This document shows positions 40,725-49,447 of a stretch of DNA of 64,000 nt, in pieces. A model generated the notes under the pieces. That model ran no database searches, was not told the origin of the DNA, and was given only the letters and a program-made list of their open reading frames with translations. A program made the position numbers and the translations under genes. Origin of the DNA: Hymenobacter caeli (lineage in GTDB: Bacteria; Bacteroidota; Bacteroidia; Cytophagales; Hymenobacteraceae); assembly GCF_013294115.1 (NCBI RefSeq), contig NZ_JABSNP010000014.1, positions 1-64,000 on the forward strand, in the 5' to 3' direction. The stretch's first letter is position 1. Every line of letters starts with the position of its first letter.

Positions 40725-43700
40725 ATGATGAAACATTCCTACTCTTTTTCAAAAAGCTGGCTGCGGTGGCTCTGCCTGTGTCTGCTAACGGCCCTGCCCG
40801 GGTTGGGCTTTGCCCAAACGGTGACTATAACGCCAAATGCTGCGGGCGATCCGCAAGATTTTGGGTCGGTGGCCGTGGGTACCAAGTCGGCTGCCAAATC
40901 TTACACCGTGACTGGAAGCGGTCTTGTGAGCGGTACTAACATCACTTTTAACATTCCTAATAAGTTTGAAGGCAGTGTTAATGGTACCACGTTCATCCCT
41001 TCGCCTTCCACTATTGGCCTAGTACCCGATGGTAGTGGCAACATCAGTACAGTAATATATATACGATTTAGTCCTACGGCTACTACCACTATCCAGCCGT
41101 TTTTTAATCTTCCTACTTCTGACGACGATGGTAACACGATAACGCCCGCTCCGGTACGTATTCAGTTGAAGGGTACCGGTACCCCTGGTACGCCAACCAT
41201 CACCATCAATCCAGCAGCGCTAGGGTTCAATAACCAGATTATCAACACGCAGTCTAACCCGATGACGGTGACGGTGAACGGGACTTCGCTCACCGCTCCC
41301 ATTGTGGTGACGGCCCCCACCGGCTTTCAGGTAAGCACGGATAACAGCACGTACACCTCGTCGGTGTCGCTGGCTCCCAATGGCGGAGCGGTGACCAACG
41401 CCACGGTCTACATCGTGTTCAAGCCCACGGCGGCGCAGGGCTACGTCAGCAACGTGACCCTGACCAGCCCCGGGGCTGCCGACCAGAGCCTGTCGGTGTC
41501 GGGCACTGGCGTAATGCCCACCCCCGTGCTGAACGTGTCGCCCACAACGCTGCCCGACTACGGCTCGGTGGTGGTAGGTAATTCGGGCACGGCCACCAAC
41601 TCGTTCACGGTTGGCGGGCAGAACCTACAAAGCAGCGTGACCATCACGCCGCCCATGGGATTCCGCATTCGCACCGGCACGGACGTGTTTTCGACCAATC
41701 CGATTGTGCTGACGGTAACCAACGGTACGATCCCTACCACCACCGTCGACGTGCGCTTCACGCCCACGGCCGCGCAGGCGTACAAAGACTCTGTAATCGT
41801 ATCCACGCCCAACGGAAGCACTGCTAAGGTGGCTAGGTACGTGAAGGTGAGCGGTACGGCTACCCCGGCCCCTACTGGTCCTACCGTTATTGTGAACCCC
41901 GGCGCAATCGACTTTGGCACCGTGACCAGCAGTGGCAGTACCAATACCCGCACGTTTGACGTGAGCGGTACCAACCTGACCGCCAACATTGTGCTGACGC
42001 CGAGCGCCAATACTCTGCAGTTCAGGAATGCTTCGGCCGGAGGGGCCTTCTCCAGCAACCCCCTCACCCTGACGCAAACCAACGGCACGGTAGCCACCCA
42101 AACCATTGAGGTGAAGCTGGTGGCCACCGTGCCCGGCGCGGCTTACAGCGAAACCATCGCGGCAGCTAGCAACACCGCCTCGGCCACGGTAGTGGTGACG
42201 GCCAACAACAGCAGCGGCAAGATTTCGGATATCTCGGCAACTAATCCCAACGGCAACGATTTCACGTTCGCCACCCGTCCCACCACTACGTCGGTTTCGC
42301 AGTCGTTCCGGGTATCGGGCACCAACCTGCTGCAAAACCTGACGGTGGCCCCGACTGGCCCCAACGCCGGTTATTTCCAGGTATCGAGCGATAACGTCAC
42401 TTTTACCTCTTCGCTTACCTACGTGCCCGATATGAACGGTAACGTGCCCCAGCAGACCGTTTACGTGCGTTTCGTGCCGGGCGACAACGCCGTGACGGTG
42501 AACGCGAACATTAGCAGCTCCAGCTCACCGGCTCGCACCGCCGACGTGTCGGTGACGGGCATTAGCCAACCTACCCTTCGCCTGAGCCGGACCATTCCGG
42601 CCTTTCCGGCGGACATCGTAAAAGGGACCACATCGGCGGCTACGACGGTGCGTCTCGACGGCTTCCTGCTGGGAAGCAACGTCGACATTCGCTTCCCCGC
42701 CGATGGGTCTGACTTGGCTCGCAACCCGCAGCGCACGCCAGCATTTCAGTTTTCGCTTGACGGCGGTATGACCTACGACACGACGGGCACCGTGATGCCC
42801 GACCCGATGACGGGTAACTTCTCCCAGAACTTGATGGTGCGCTTTGCGCCGGTGCGGGTAGGAAACGCGGCGCAGGAGCTACAGTTCAGAAACCCAAGCT
42901 TCAGCAACGGCAATTATTTTGTGCTGAGCAGCGGTTTTGGCCAGGCCTCCGGATTTGCCATTAGCACCCAGCCCACGGTGCAGTCCACGGCCAGCGTCAC
43001 GCGCAGCACCGACGGGACCAGCGTGAACATTGCCTTCAACCTGAGCAACCCGCCAGCAGGTACGGCTTACGGCCAAAACCGCCTGGTGATTGCCACCCCG
43101 ACGTATGCGCAATTTCCTACCAACCTGTTCCCACAGGATAAGCAAAACTTCGACCCGGGTACTACCGACAGCAACGGGGCCTACGTGTTCGGAAAGGGCT
43201 CGGCCATCGAGGCTTCGAGCAATACCTACGCGGTGTTCAGCGGAGCCTCCAGCACTTTCAACGTGTCGGGTCTTGACCCCAACACGCAGTACTACTTCTA
43301 CGCCTTCGAGTTCAACAACGACGGGGTGCTGAACGCTGAGAACTACTTGGTACCCAATAACCAGCCGCTGAGCCCGCTGCCGGTACAGTTGGTGTCGTTT
43401 ACGGCGCGGCGCAGCGGCAAGCAGGTGAACCTGAACTGGGTGACGGCCAGCGAGAAGAACAGCCGCAGCTTCGACGTGGAGCGCAGCGCCGATGGGCGGC
43501 AGTTCACGGCCATCCTCTCGAAAGCGGCCCAGGGCACTTCCAGCGCCCGCACCAGCTACGACGCCGTGGACCGCCAGCCCCTGCCGGGCCTGAGCTACTA
43601 CCGCCTCAAGCAAATCGACCTCGACGGCACGGTGGCCTACTCGCCCGTGGTGTCGGTGCAGGGCGACGGCGCGGTGGCCATTGGCATCTACCCGAACCCG

Positions 43701-43904
43701 ACGGCCGGCAAGCTGACCATTAGCCTGCCCCAGGCCCTGGCGGACGCCGCCCCCCGCGTGAGCATCAGCGACATGATGGGCCGCGTGGTGAAGGAAATGG
43801 CCCTGCCGGCCAACGGCGAAGTGGACCTGAGCGCCCTGCCCGCCGGCACCTACCTGGTGAACGTGGGCGGCCAGCAAGTGCACGGCCGCGTGGTGAAGTT
43901 CTGA
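40725..43904 (+). CDS. Large T9SS-exported protein with Ig-like repeats
   Basis: A 1059-aa secreted protein. The signal peptide (WLCLCLLTALPGLGFAQ) is followed by six or so domains of about 100 residues with repeated wording: DFGSV-type openings, then TVTVNGTSL or SFRVSGTNL, then VYVRF-x-P closings, typical of ASH/SPD-2-type or choice-of-anchor Ig-like folds. Next come residues about 900-985 (VQLVSFTARRSGKQVNLNWVTASEKNS), the usual domain before the sorting signal. The C-terminus (IYPNPTAGKLTISLP, DMMGRVVKE, LPAGTYLVNV) is a type A T9SS sorting domain. It is likely a cell-surface or adhesion protein. Confidence 0.9.
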   Translation: MMKHSYSFSKSWLRWLCLCLLTALPGLGFAQTVTITPNAAGDPQDFGSVAVGTKSAAKSYTVTGSGLVSGTNITFNIPNKFEGSVNGTTFIPSPSTIGLVPDGSGNISTVIYIRFSPTATTTIQPFFNLPTSDDDGNTITPAPVRIQLKGTGTPGTPTITINPAALGFNNQIINTQSNPMTVTVNGTSLTAPIVVTAPTGFQVSTDNSTYTSSVSLAPNGGAVTNATVYIVFKPTAAQGYVSNVTLTSPGAADQSLSVSGTGVMPTPVLNVSPTTLPDYGSVVVGNSGTATNSFTVGGQNLQSSVTITPPMGFRIRTGTDVFSTNPIVLTVTNGTIPTTTVDVRFTPTAAQAYKDSVIVSTPNGSTAKVARYVKVSGTATPAPTGPTVIVNPGAIDFGTVTSSGSTNTRTFDVSGTNLTANIVLTPSANTLQFRNASAGGAFSSNPLTLTQTNGTVATQTIEVKLVATVPGAAYSETIAAASNTASATVVVTANNSSGKISDISATNPNGNDFTFATRPTTTSVSQSFRVSGTNLLQNLTVAPTGPNAGYFQVSSDNVTFTSSLTYVPDMNGNVPQQTVYVRFVPGDNAVTVNANISSSSSPARTADVSVTGISQPTLRLSRTIPAFPADIVKGTTSAATTVRLDGFLLGSNVDIRFPADGSDLARNPQRTPAFQFSLDGGMTYDTTGTVMPDPMTGNFSQNLMVRFAPVRVGNAAQELQFRNPSFSNGNYFVLSSGFGQASGFAISTQPTVQSTASVTRSTDGTSVNIAFNLSNPPAGTAYGQNRLVIATPTYAQFPTNLFPQDKQNFDPGTTDSNGAYVFGKGSAIEASSNTYAVFSGASSTFNVSGLDPNTQYYFYAFEFNNDGVLNAENYLVPNNQPLSPLPVQLVSFTARRSGKQVNLNWVTASEKNSRSFDVERSADGRQFTAILSKAAQGTSSARTSYDAVDRQPLPGLSYYRLKQIDLDGTVAYSPVVSVQGDGAVAIGIYPNPTAGKLTISLPQALADAAPRVSISDMMGRVVKEMALPANGEVDLSALPAGTYLVNVGGQQVHGRVVKF

Positions 43905-43918
43905 AAACTTCGTTCTTT

Positions 43919-43960
43919 AAACAAAAGGGCCTCCCGCAGCTGCGGGAGGCCCTTTTGTTT
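43919..43960. terminator. 42-bp perfect palindrome terminator
   Basis: AAACAAAAGGGCCTCCCGCAG is followed directly by its exact complement, with A-run and T-run ends on both sides. It sits 15 bp after the T9SS gene stop and could act in both directions. Confidence 0.9.
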
Positions 43961-44138
43961 GGTAGCCTGGCCGTGGCCAGGCTGCGGCGGGCAGACGGGC
44001 CGGGGGCCCCCGGGTGGCCCGCCGATGGGTACAAAGGCACAACTGTACGCGCAGAAGTGCCGGGGTCGGGGAGGGCCCCTGCGGGTTTGGCAAACTGTAA
44101 CCGCAACCTTACGTGAGCATTTCCGGTTACCTTGCCAT

Positions 44139-44990
44139 ATGGTGCCTTTGTCGCTTAGTGTTCGCATCGACCCCAACTCCGGCTTTTGCTTTGGAGTGAT
44201 TTACGCCATTCAAATGGCGGAGGACCTGCTCGACGAGCAGGGGTACCTCTACTGCCTGGGCGACATTGTGCACAACGACGAGGAGGTGCAGCGCCTACAG
44301 CGGCGCGGCTTGCGCATCATCAACTACGAGCAGCTGGCGGAGCTGCGCGACGAGGCGGTGCTCATCCGGGCCCACGGCGAGCCGCCGAGCACTTACAAGC
44401 TGGCCCTCGAAAACAACCTGACCCTGATTGACGCCAGCTGCCCGGTGGTGCTGAAGCTGCAAAACCGCATCAAAACCAGCTTCGACAAGCGCGAGCAGAT
44501 TTTTATTTACGGCAAGCACGGCCACGCCGAAGTGCTGGGCCTGCTGGGCCAGACCAGCGGCCAGGCCGTGGTGTTCGAAAGCCTCGACGAGCTGCTGACC
44601 CACGAGCTGCCCGCCGACCTCACCCTCTACAGCCAAACCACCAAAAGCACCGACAGCTTCTACCGCATCAAGGGCGAGCTGGAGGGGCGCGGCTACCGCA
44701 TCAACGCCAACGACACCATTTGCCGGCAGGTGAGCAACCGCGACAAGGACCTGCGGCGCTTCGCGGCACAGTTTGACCAGGTGGTGTTCGTGTCGGGGAC
44801 CAAAAGCTCCAACGGCAAGGTGCTTTACCAGGTGTGCAAGGATACCAACCCGGCCACGCACTTCATTTCCAACATTGGCGACATTGACCGCGCCTGGTTC
44901 GAGCCGGGGCAGTCGGTGGGCATTTGCGGGGCCACCAGCACGCCCATGTGGCTGATGGAGCAGGTGCGCGAGGCGCTGGTGGCGCTGTAA
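44139..44990 (+). CDS. ispH: 4-hydroxy-3-methylbut-2-enyl diphosphate reductase (IspH/LytB)
   Basis: A 283-aa [4Fe-4S] enzyme, last step of the MEP pathway, giving IPP and DMAPP. The three cluster cysteines are Cys17 (SGFCFGV), Cys101 (DASCP) and Cys263 (GICGATSTP); EVLGLLGQT and SGTKSSNGKVL are further conserved segments. The ATG at 44139 is used since upstream sequence is GC-rich noise. It feeds precursors to the crt genes on either side, and crtW begins 16 bp after its stop. Confidence 0.94.
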   Translation: MVPLSLSVRIDPNSGFCFGVIYAIQMAEDLLDEQGYLYCLGDIVHNDEEVQRLQRRGLRIINYEQLAELRDEAVLIRAHGEPPSTYKLALENNLTLIDASCPVVLKLQNRIKTSFDKREQIFIYGKHGHAEVLGLLGQTSGQAVVFESLDELLTHELPADLTLYSQTTKSTDSFYRIKGELEGRGYRINANDTICRQVSNRDKDLRRFAAQFDQVVFVSGTKSSNGKVLYQVCKDTNPATHFISNIGDIDRAWFEPGQSVGICGATSTPMWLMEQVREALVAL

Positions 44991-45006
44991 TTTTAGAGTT
45001 AGCTTG

Positions 45007-45741
45007 ATGAGCGTGTCCGCTGCCCCTTCCGTATCCGCCCGCCGCGTGGCCCCCGCGCCGCTGGCCGGCAAGGGCGTGGCAGCGGCCCTGCTGATAATGG
45101 CCGCCTGGGGCGGGCTGCTGGCGTGGCTGCTGGCCGGCTACCGGCCCAACTGGCACTCGCCGGCCCCGTACCTGCTGGTGCTGCTCCAAACGCACCTCTA
45201 CACCGGCCTGTTCATCACGGCCCACGACGCCATGCACGGCGTGGTGAGCCCGAACAAGCGGCTCAACAACGCCATCGGTACGGTGGCCACGGTGCTGTTT
45301 GCCTACAACTGGTTCCCAAACCAGCTGCCCAAGCACCACGACCACCACCGCCACGTAGGCACCCAGGAAGACCCCGATTTCCACCCCGAGCACTACGCCG
45401 GCTTCCTGCCCTGGCTGGCCCGCTTCGCCTGGAACTACGTGACCTGGTGGCAGGTGCTGCTGATGGCCGTTACCTACAACGTATTGAAGCTTTACTTTCC
45501 GCAGGCCAGCGTTATTGCCTTCTGGATGGTACCGGCCGTGCTGGCCACGTTGCAGCTGTTCTTCTTCGGCACCTACCTGCCCCACCGGGGCGAGCACGCG
45601 CCCGACAACCAGCACCACTCGCGCAGCCAACTACGGCACCACGTGTGGGCTTTCGTGAGCTGCTACTTCTTTGGCTACCACTACGAGCACCACGACCAGC
45701 CCTACCTGCCCTGGTGGCGGCTGTGGCAAACAAAGCCCTGA
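45007..45741 (+). CDS. crtW: Beta-carotene ketolase CrtW
   Basis: A 244-aa membrane di-iron oxygenase of the fatty-acid-desaturase superfamily. The histidine boxes are HDAMH (73-77), HHDHHRH (110-116), HRGEH with NQHH, and YHYEHH near the end, matching CrtW rather than fatty-acid desaturases. It adds keto groups at C4 of ionone rings; with CrtZ it could give 4-keto-3-hydroxy end groups. The ATG at 45007 was chosen over a TTG one codon upstream. The pairing with ispH looks operonic. Confidence 0.88.
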   Translation: MSVSAAPSVSARRVAPAPLAGKGVAAALLIMAAWGGLLAWLLAGYRPNWHSPAPYLLVLLQTHLYTGLFITAHDAMHGVVSPNKRLNNAIGTVATVLFAYNWFPNQLPKHHDHHRHVGTQEDPDFHPEHYAGFLPWLARFAWNYVTWWQVLLMAVTYNVLKLYFPQASVIAFWMVPAVLATLQLFFFGTYLPHRGEHAPDNQHHSRSQLRHHVWAFVSCYFFGYHYEHHDQPYLPWWRLWQTKP

Positions 45742-45911
45742 ACCGCAGATTAAGTAAATTTATCGGACAAGAACGGCTTGTTGAAGCCGGCTATTTGCGT
45801 AAAAAAGGCCACTCATTGAGTGGCCTTTTTTTAACTGATGTGGCCTAATAAATGTCTTTCGAGCGCTCCAACAATCCGTTCTTATCCGTTAAATCTGCTT
45901 AATCTGCGGTT
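45741..45911. mobile_element. MITE-like element with 36-bp terminal inverted repeats
   Basis: The ends 45741-45776 and 45876-45911 are inverted copies with 32 of 36 bases matching, starting AACCGCAGATTAAG. The 99-bp interior has a terminator-like hairpin. No obvious target duplication flanks it, so a pair of dispersed repeats is an alternative reading. The left end touches the crtW stop codon. Confidence 0.45.
45801..45832. terminator. Bidirectional terminator after crtW
   Basis: AAAAAAGGCCACT and AGTGGCCTTTTTTT form a stem with a short CATTG loop, giving T-runs on both strands. It would end the ispH-crtW transcript and the convergent metal locus. Confidence 0.85.
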
Positions 45912-45915
45912 TTGA

Positions 45916-46287
45916 TTAATGGGCGGCGGCGGTTTTCTTGCAGCAGTCGGGGAGGCGGCCGTAGGCGTGGGCGTCGGCGGTTTGGTCGTCGGCGTCGTAG
46001 CCGGTTTTCAGCACGGCGGTGCGCAGGGCGGCCACGCTGGTTTTGTCGGGGCGGTAGTTCACGGTCAGCACCTTGGTGGGCACGTCGAGGGTGGCGCTTT
46101 GCACGCCTTTCTCGTAGGCCATGCTCTTCTCGAGGCGGGCCTTGCACATGTCACACACGGCCGAGGTTTTGAATTGGACCGTTTGCGTGCCGGTGGCAGC
46201 TTGGGCAATGGCGGGGGCCGTCTGGGCCTGGGCGCTGAGGCCGGCGGCACTCAGGGCGGTGAATAGGAAAAATGCGAAGGATTTCAT
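45916..46287 (-). CDS. Secreted heavy-metal-associated (HMA) domain protein
   Basis: A 123-aa protein with a signal peptide (MKSFAFFLFTALSAAGLSAQAQ) and one HMA fold: VQFKTSAVCDMCKARLEKSM has the metal-binding C-x-x-C (Cys45, Cys48), followed by the beta-alpha-beta pattern to TAVLKTGYDAD. The C-terminal extension has a vicinal pair Cys115-Cys116 (DCCKK) and a terminal His. It likely binds copper or another soft metal in the periplasm. It is the last gene of a minus-strand set with a TonB receptor and a HYC_CC_PP protein. Confidence 0.85.
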   Translation of the reverse strand: MKSFAFFLFTALSAAGLSAQAQTAPAIAQAATGTQTVQFKTSAVCDMCKARLEKSMAYEKGVQSATLDVPTKVLTVNYRPDKTSVAALRTAVLKTGYDADDQTADAHAYGRLPDCCKKTAAAH

Positions 46288-46476
46288 AAATGGGTAACGA
46301 GAATGATGAGATGATTAGTGCGAAAATGAAGCCAGATAAGCATGATGGCTCGCCTGGTTGAAATCTGACCGGCTAAATGCTTGACCCACGTCAATTCAAT
46401 ATTGTTTTGCCGTTCAATCATTGTTAGTCAGAACAAAAGCTAACAGCCAGCAGCTAAAAGCTAGCAGCTTATTTAC
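46288..46476. other. Gap with short AGCTAAAAGCTAGCAG-type repeats
   Basis: Between the TonB receptor and HMA genes. At 46436-46470 the words AGCTAACAGC, CAGCTAAAAGC and TAGCAGCTT follow one another, a repeat style seen in many Bacteroidota gaps. No gene is seen; an additional promoter for the HMA gene could be here. Confidence 0.4.
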
Positions 46477-48831
46477 CTACTCAATCCGGTAGCGCAGGCC
46501 GGCGTAGGTGAGGCGGCCGTAGACGGGGCCCCACACCATGGCGGCGTCGAAGTTGGGGCTGAACGGGAAGGCCGCGCTTTCGATGGGGTTGGGCTGGCGG
46601 TAGTTGGTGAGGTTCTCGACGCCCGCGTACACTTCCAGGCGCTTGAAGGCGCGGGTGAGCTGGGCGTTGAGGGCCGCGTAGCGCGGGGCGTAGTACACGG
46701 CCGGTGAGCCGGCCCCGTGCGCGTGGGTGGCGTCGTTGCCGAGGTGGGCCACCGGCCGCTCGCCGAACCACTGCACCGTGAAATCGGCCCGGTACTTGTC
46801 GAAGGCCGAGGCGTAGCCCAGGTTGAGGAACGCGCGGTTGGCGGGCGTCAGGGGCTTGGGCAGCAGTTCGTTGTCGTAGGTGGTGCGCACGTCGAGGTGC
46901 TTGTAGGCCGCTTTCACTTGCAGGCCCTTCACGGGCTCGGCTTGCAGCTCGGCCTGTAGGCTATGGGCGAAGGAGCGGCCCGTGGCGCCCAGGTTGTCAA
47001 TCAGCACGAGCTGGGGCGCGGTGTACATGTCGGCCACCACCTGGTTGCCGAACACGGTGCTGTAGTAGTCCGTCACGAACGTGGCCTGGCGTCCCCACAG
47101 CGTGAAGTAGTGCGTGTAGCTGCCGCCCGTGTTCCAGGCCGTTTCGGGGCGCAGGTTGGTGCCGATGACGAACTGGCGGGCACTGGCCAACAGGCTGGCG
47201 TTGTCGGCAATGGGGTTGGCCACCCGGAAGCCCCGGCCCGCCGAGGCCCGGAAAATGTTGTTCGGGCCGGCGTCGTACTTCGCGTTGAGGCGGGGCGTCA
47301 CCTGCCAGCCGTAGAGGTTGTGGCGGTCGGTGCGCAGGCCGGCCACGAAGGTCAGGTGGCGGCTGTCCTGGTAGGTGTACTCGGCGAAGGCCCCGGGCAC
47401 CCGCTCGTGGCGGACGCGGTGCTCGCGGGCGTCGGCGTCGGCCGGCGTCTCGGTCAGGTAGGTTTGCCCGTCGCTGAAATACTCCTGGTAGTCGTCGTAG
47501 AGGTAGCTCAGGCCCGCCCGGTAGCCGTGCTTGGTGCTGCCGATGATGCTCTGGAACAGCAGCGTGGCCTGGCCCGTGCGCTGGGTGCCGTCGTAGCGCC
47601 GGGGCCCGGTCACCTCGCTGAACGAGTACGTCGAGTTGAAGTCGTGGCTCGTGCCGTTCATCAGCAGGCCCAGGCTCTGGAAGGGGCGGGTGGGCCAGGT
47701 GTAGGAGGTCTTGGTGAAGGCCGTGTAGCGGCGGGTGGTCTGGGTGGTGCCCCAGGCCTGGCGGTAGGCGTCGGGCGCGTCGGGCCGGAAGCCCAGCTGG
47801 CCGCCCTGGCGGGTTTCGTGCAGGGCCCCCAGGCCCACCTCCGTCACCACGCCGTGGCCCGAAATGTACTTCCACTTGTCCAGGGCGTTGAACTGGGTGG
47901 CCAGCGGCAGGTCCAGAAACCCGTCGTGGTTGCGGTCCACGCGCTGGCCCAGGTGGTCGGTGTGCAGTAGCAGCACGGTGCTCCACTTGGGGCTGAGGCG
48001 GGCCGAGGCGTTGAGGTTGACGTCGAATTTGCCCAGGTCGTTGCCGTAGGCGTTGAACAGCAGCTGGTCGGTTTTCTCGGGTTCCCGCAGCTTCACGTTC
48101 ACCTGGCCCGAAATGGCCTCGTAGCCGTTCACCACCGAGCCCGTGCCCTTGATGATTTCGATGTTCTCGATCCAGGGCCCCGCCAGGTAGCCCAGGCGGT
48201 AGGGGGCGGCCAGCCCGCGCAGGGCCGGCTGGTTGTCCACGGTCAGCAGCGAGTAGGCCCCGTCCAGCCCCAGCAGCTGAATCTGCTTGGCCCCCGACAC
48301 GGCGTCGGAGGTGGTGACCTCCACGGCGGCGTTGGTTTCGAAGCTCTCGGCCAGGTTGCAGCAGGCCGATTTGGTGAGGTCGCGGGCCGAAATCACCTGC
48401 GTGTTGGCCGGCGTGAGGGCCGAGTAGGCCAGGGCCCGGGTGGTCACCGTCACCTCGCCCAGCTCCAGGCCGGGGCGCAGGCCCACCCGCAGGTAGGGGC
48501 TGCCGGTGGCGGCCACGGCCACCGTGTCGGGCCGGTAGCCGAGGGCCTGCACCACCAGGCGGCCGGCGGCGCGGGCCGGGCGGGCCAGTACGAAATGCCC
48601 CGCCGCGTCGGCGGCCGCGGTCGGAAAGTTGTCGGCGGCCGCGGGCGCGTCGGCCAGCCAGCGCAGCACCGCGCCGGGCAGGGGCGCGGCCGTGGTTTGC
48701 TCCGTGATTTCGCCGTGCACCGGGCCGGGCGCGGTTTGGGCTTGGCCCGGGGTAGGGGCCCCTAGAAACAATAATAGGGGTAATAACCTGCCAAGCGGCA
48801 GCAGCGGGCCCAGCCCGCGCAAAGGTTTCAT
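46477..48831 (-). CDS. TonB-dependent receptor, metal-locus type
   Basis: A 784-aa outer-membrane receptor. After the signal peptide (LLPLLLFLGAPTPGQAQ) comes a carboxypeptidase-regulatory-like domain (about 38-120), the plug (125-250), then a 22-strand-type barrel ending GLRYRIE. In the plug the KSACCNLAESFETNAAVEV segment has Cys157-Cys158, a pattern of receptors found beside HMA proteins. It probably imports a metal or metallophore using TonB energy. The genes on both sides also carry Cys-Cys pairs, supporting a shared ligand. Copper is the leading guess, by family context. Confidence 0.9.
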   Translation of the reverse strand: MKPLRGLGPLLPLGRLLPLLLFLGAPTPGQAQTAPGPVHGEITEQTTAAPLPGAVLRWLADAPAAADNFPTAAADAAGHFVLARPARAAGRLVVQALGYRPDTVAVAATGSPYLRVGLRPGLELGEVTVTTRALAYSALTPANTQVISARDLTKSACCNLAESFETNAAVEVTTSDAVSGAKQIQLLGLDGAYSLLTVDNQPALRGLAAPYRLGYLAGPWIENIEIIKGTGSVVNGYEAISGQVNVKLREPEKTDQLLFNAYGNDLGKFDVNLNASARLSPKWSTVLLLHTDHLGQRVDRNHDGFLDLPLATQFNALDKWKYISGHGVVTEVGLGALHETRQGGQLGFRPDAPDAYRQAWGTTQTTRRYTAFTKTSYTWPTRPFQSLGLLMNGTSHDFNSTYSFSEVTGPRRYDGTQRTGQATLLFQSIIGSTKHGYRAGLSYLYDDYQEYFSDGQTYLTETPADADAREHRVRHERVPGAFAEYTYQDSRHLTFVAGLRTDRHNLYGWQVTPRLNAKYDAGPNNIFRASAGRGFRVANPIADNASLLASARQFVIGTNLRPETAWNTGGSYTHYFTLWGRQATFVTDYYSTVFGNQVVADMYTAPQLVLIDNLGATGRSFAHSLQAELQAEPVKGLQVKAAYKHLDVRTTYDNELLPKPLTPANRAFLNLGYASAFDKYRADFTVQWFGERPVAHLGNDATHAHGAGSPAVYYAPRYAALNAQLTRAFKRLEVYAGVENLTNYRQPNPIESAAFPFSPNFDAAMVWGPVYGRLTYAGLRYRIE

Positions 48832-48925
48832 AATAGCTGAAAGTTAAGGTTTTCCGAAAGAAATAGCCCGGGCTAAAAAGCCCCGGCCGCGCCCCCTCAC
48901 CGGCGGGCGCATCGTCCGAAAAAAC

Positions 48926-49369
48926 CTAAACCACCAGCTTGCCCGCCCACCGCAGCAGCGCCCGCCCGCCCCGCGGGGGCGGCGAGGCATCGGCCGCAAA
49001 CCAGCGCGGCCCCGCCGCCGCTACCCGCGCCCGCCGCTGCGGAGCCAGCGGCCACGCGGCTCCCGGCAGCCACGCCGCCATTAGGGGCCCCGGCACCAGC
49101 ACTTTGCTGATGGCGTGCGCGTCGGCGGGGGCCGTTAGCTTGTGCAGGTGGGTGCTGAAGTCGCAGCAGCCGTCCTTGACGCGGGGCGGCGTAGTGGCCC
49201 CGTAGCACCCCCGCGGGGCCGGCCCCAGCAGCGCCAGGCTGGCCCGGCTGCGCCCGCTGAACCGGCAGGTGTGCCGCGCCACCGTGAGGCCCACCGAGGC
49301 GGTGAGCACCAGCGCGGCCAGCCAGAGGCTGACGATGCGGCGGACGAGCGAATGGGACCGGGCTTGCAC
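48926..49369 (-). CDS. HYC_CC_PP-like secreted protein
   Basis: A 147-aa protein with an N-terminal membrane or signal segment (IVSLWLAALVLTASVG) and the order of motifs that names the HYC_CC_PP family: His-x-Cys (HTC, 33-35), Cys-Cys (DGCCD, Cys68-Cys69) and a Pro-Pro stretch (SPPPRG, about 129). The start is GTG. Family members are small Bacteroidota proteins often beside TonB receptors; their role is unknown, with metal handling suspected. It lies 94 bp upstream of the receptor gene. Confidence 0.68.
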   Translation of the reverse strand: MQARSHSLVRRIVSLWLAALVLTASVGLTVARHTCRFSGRSRASLALLGPAPRGCYGATTPPRVKDGCCDFSTHLHKLTAPADAHAISKVLVPGPLMAAWLPGAAWPLAPQRRARVAAAGPRWFAADASPPPRGGRALLRWAGKLVV

Positions 49370-49447
49370 GCAGCAAAGGTACGGCGGCGGGGGATTGCAA
49401 GCCGCTAAAATCCGGGCCCGCCGCGTGCAGGATTCTGCCCCGCCGAC

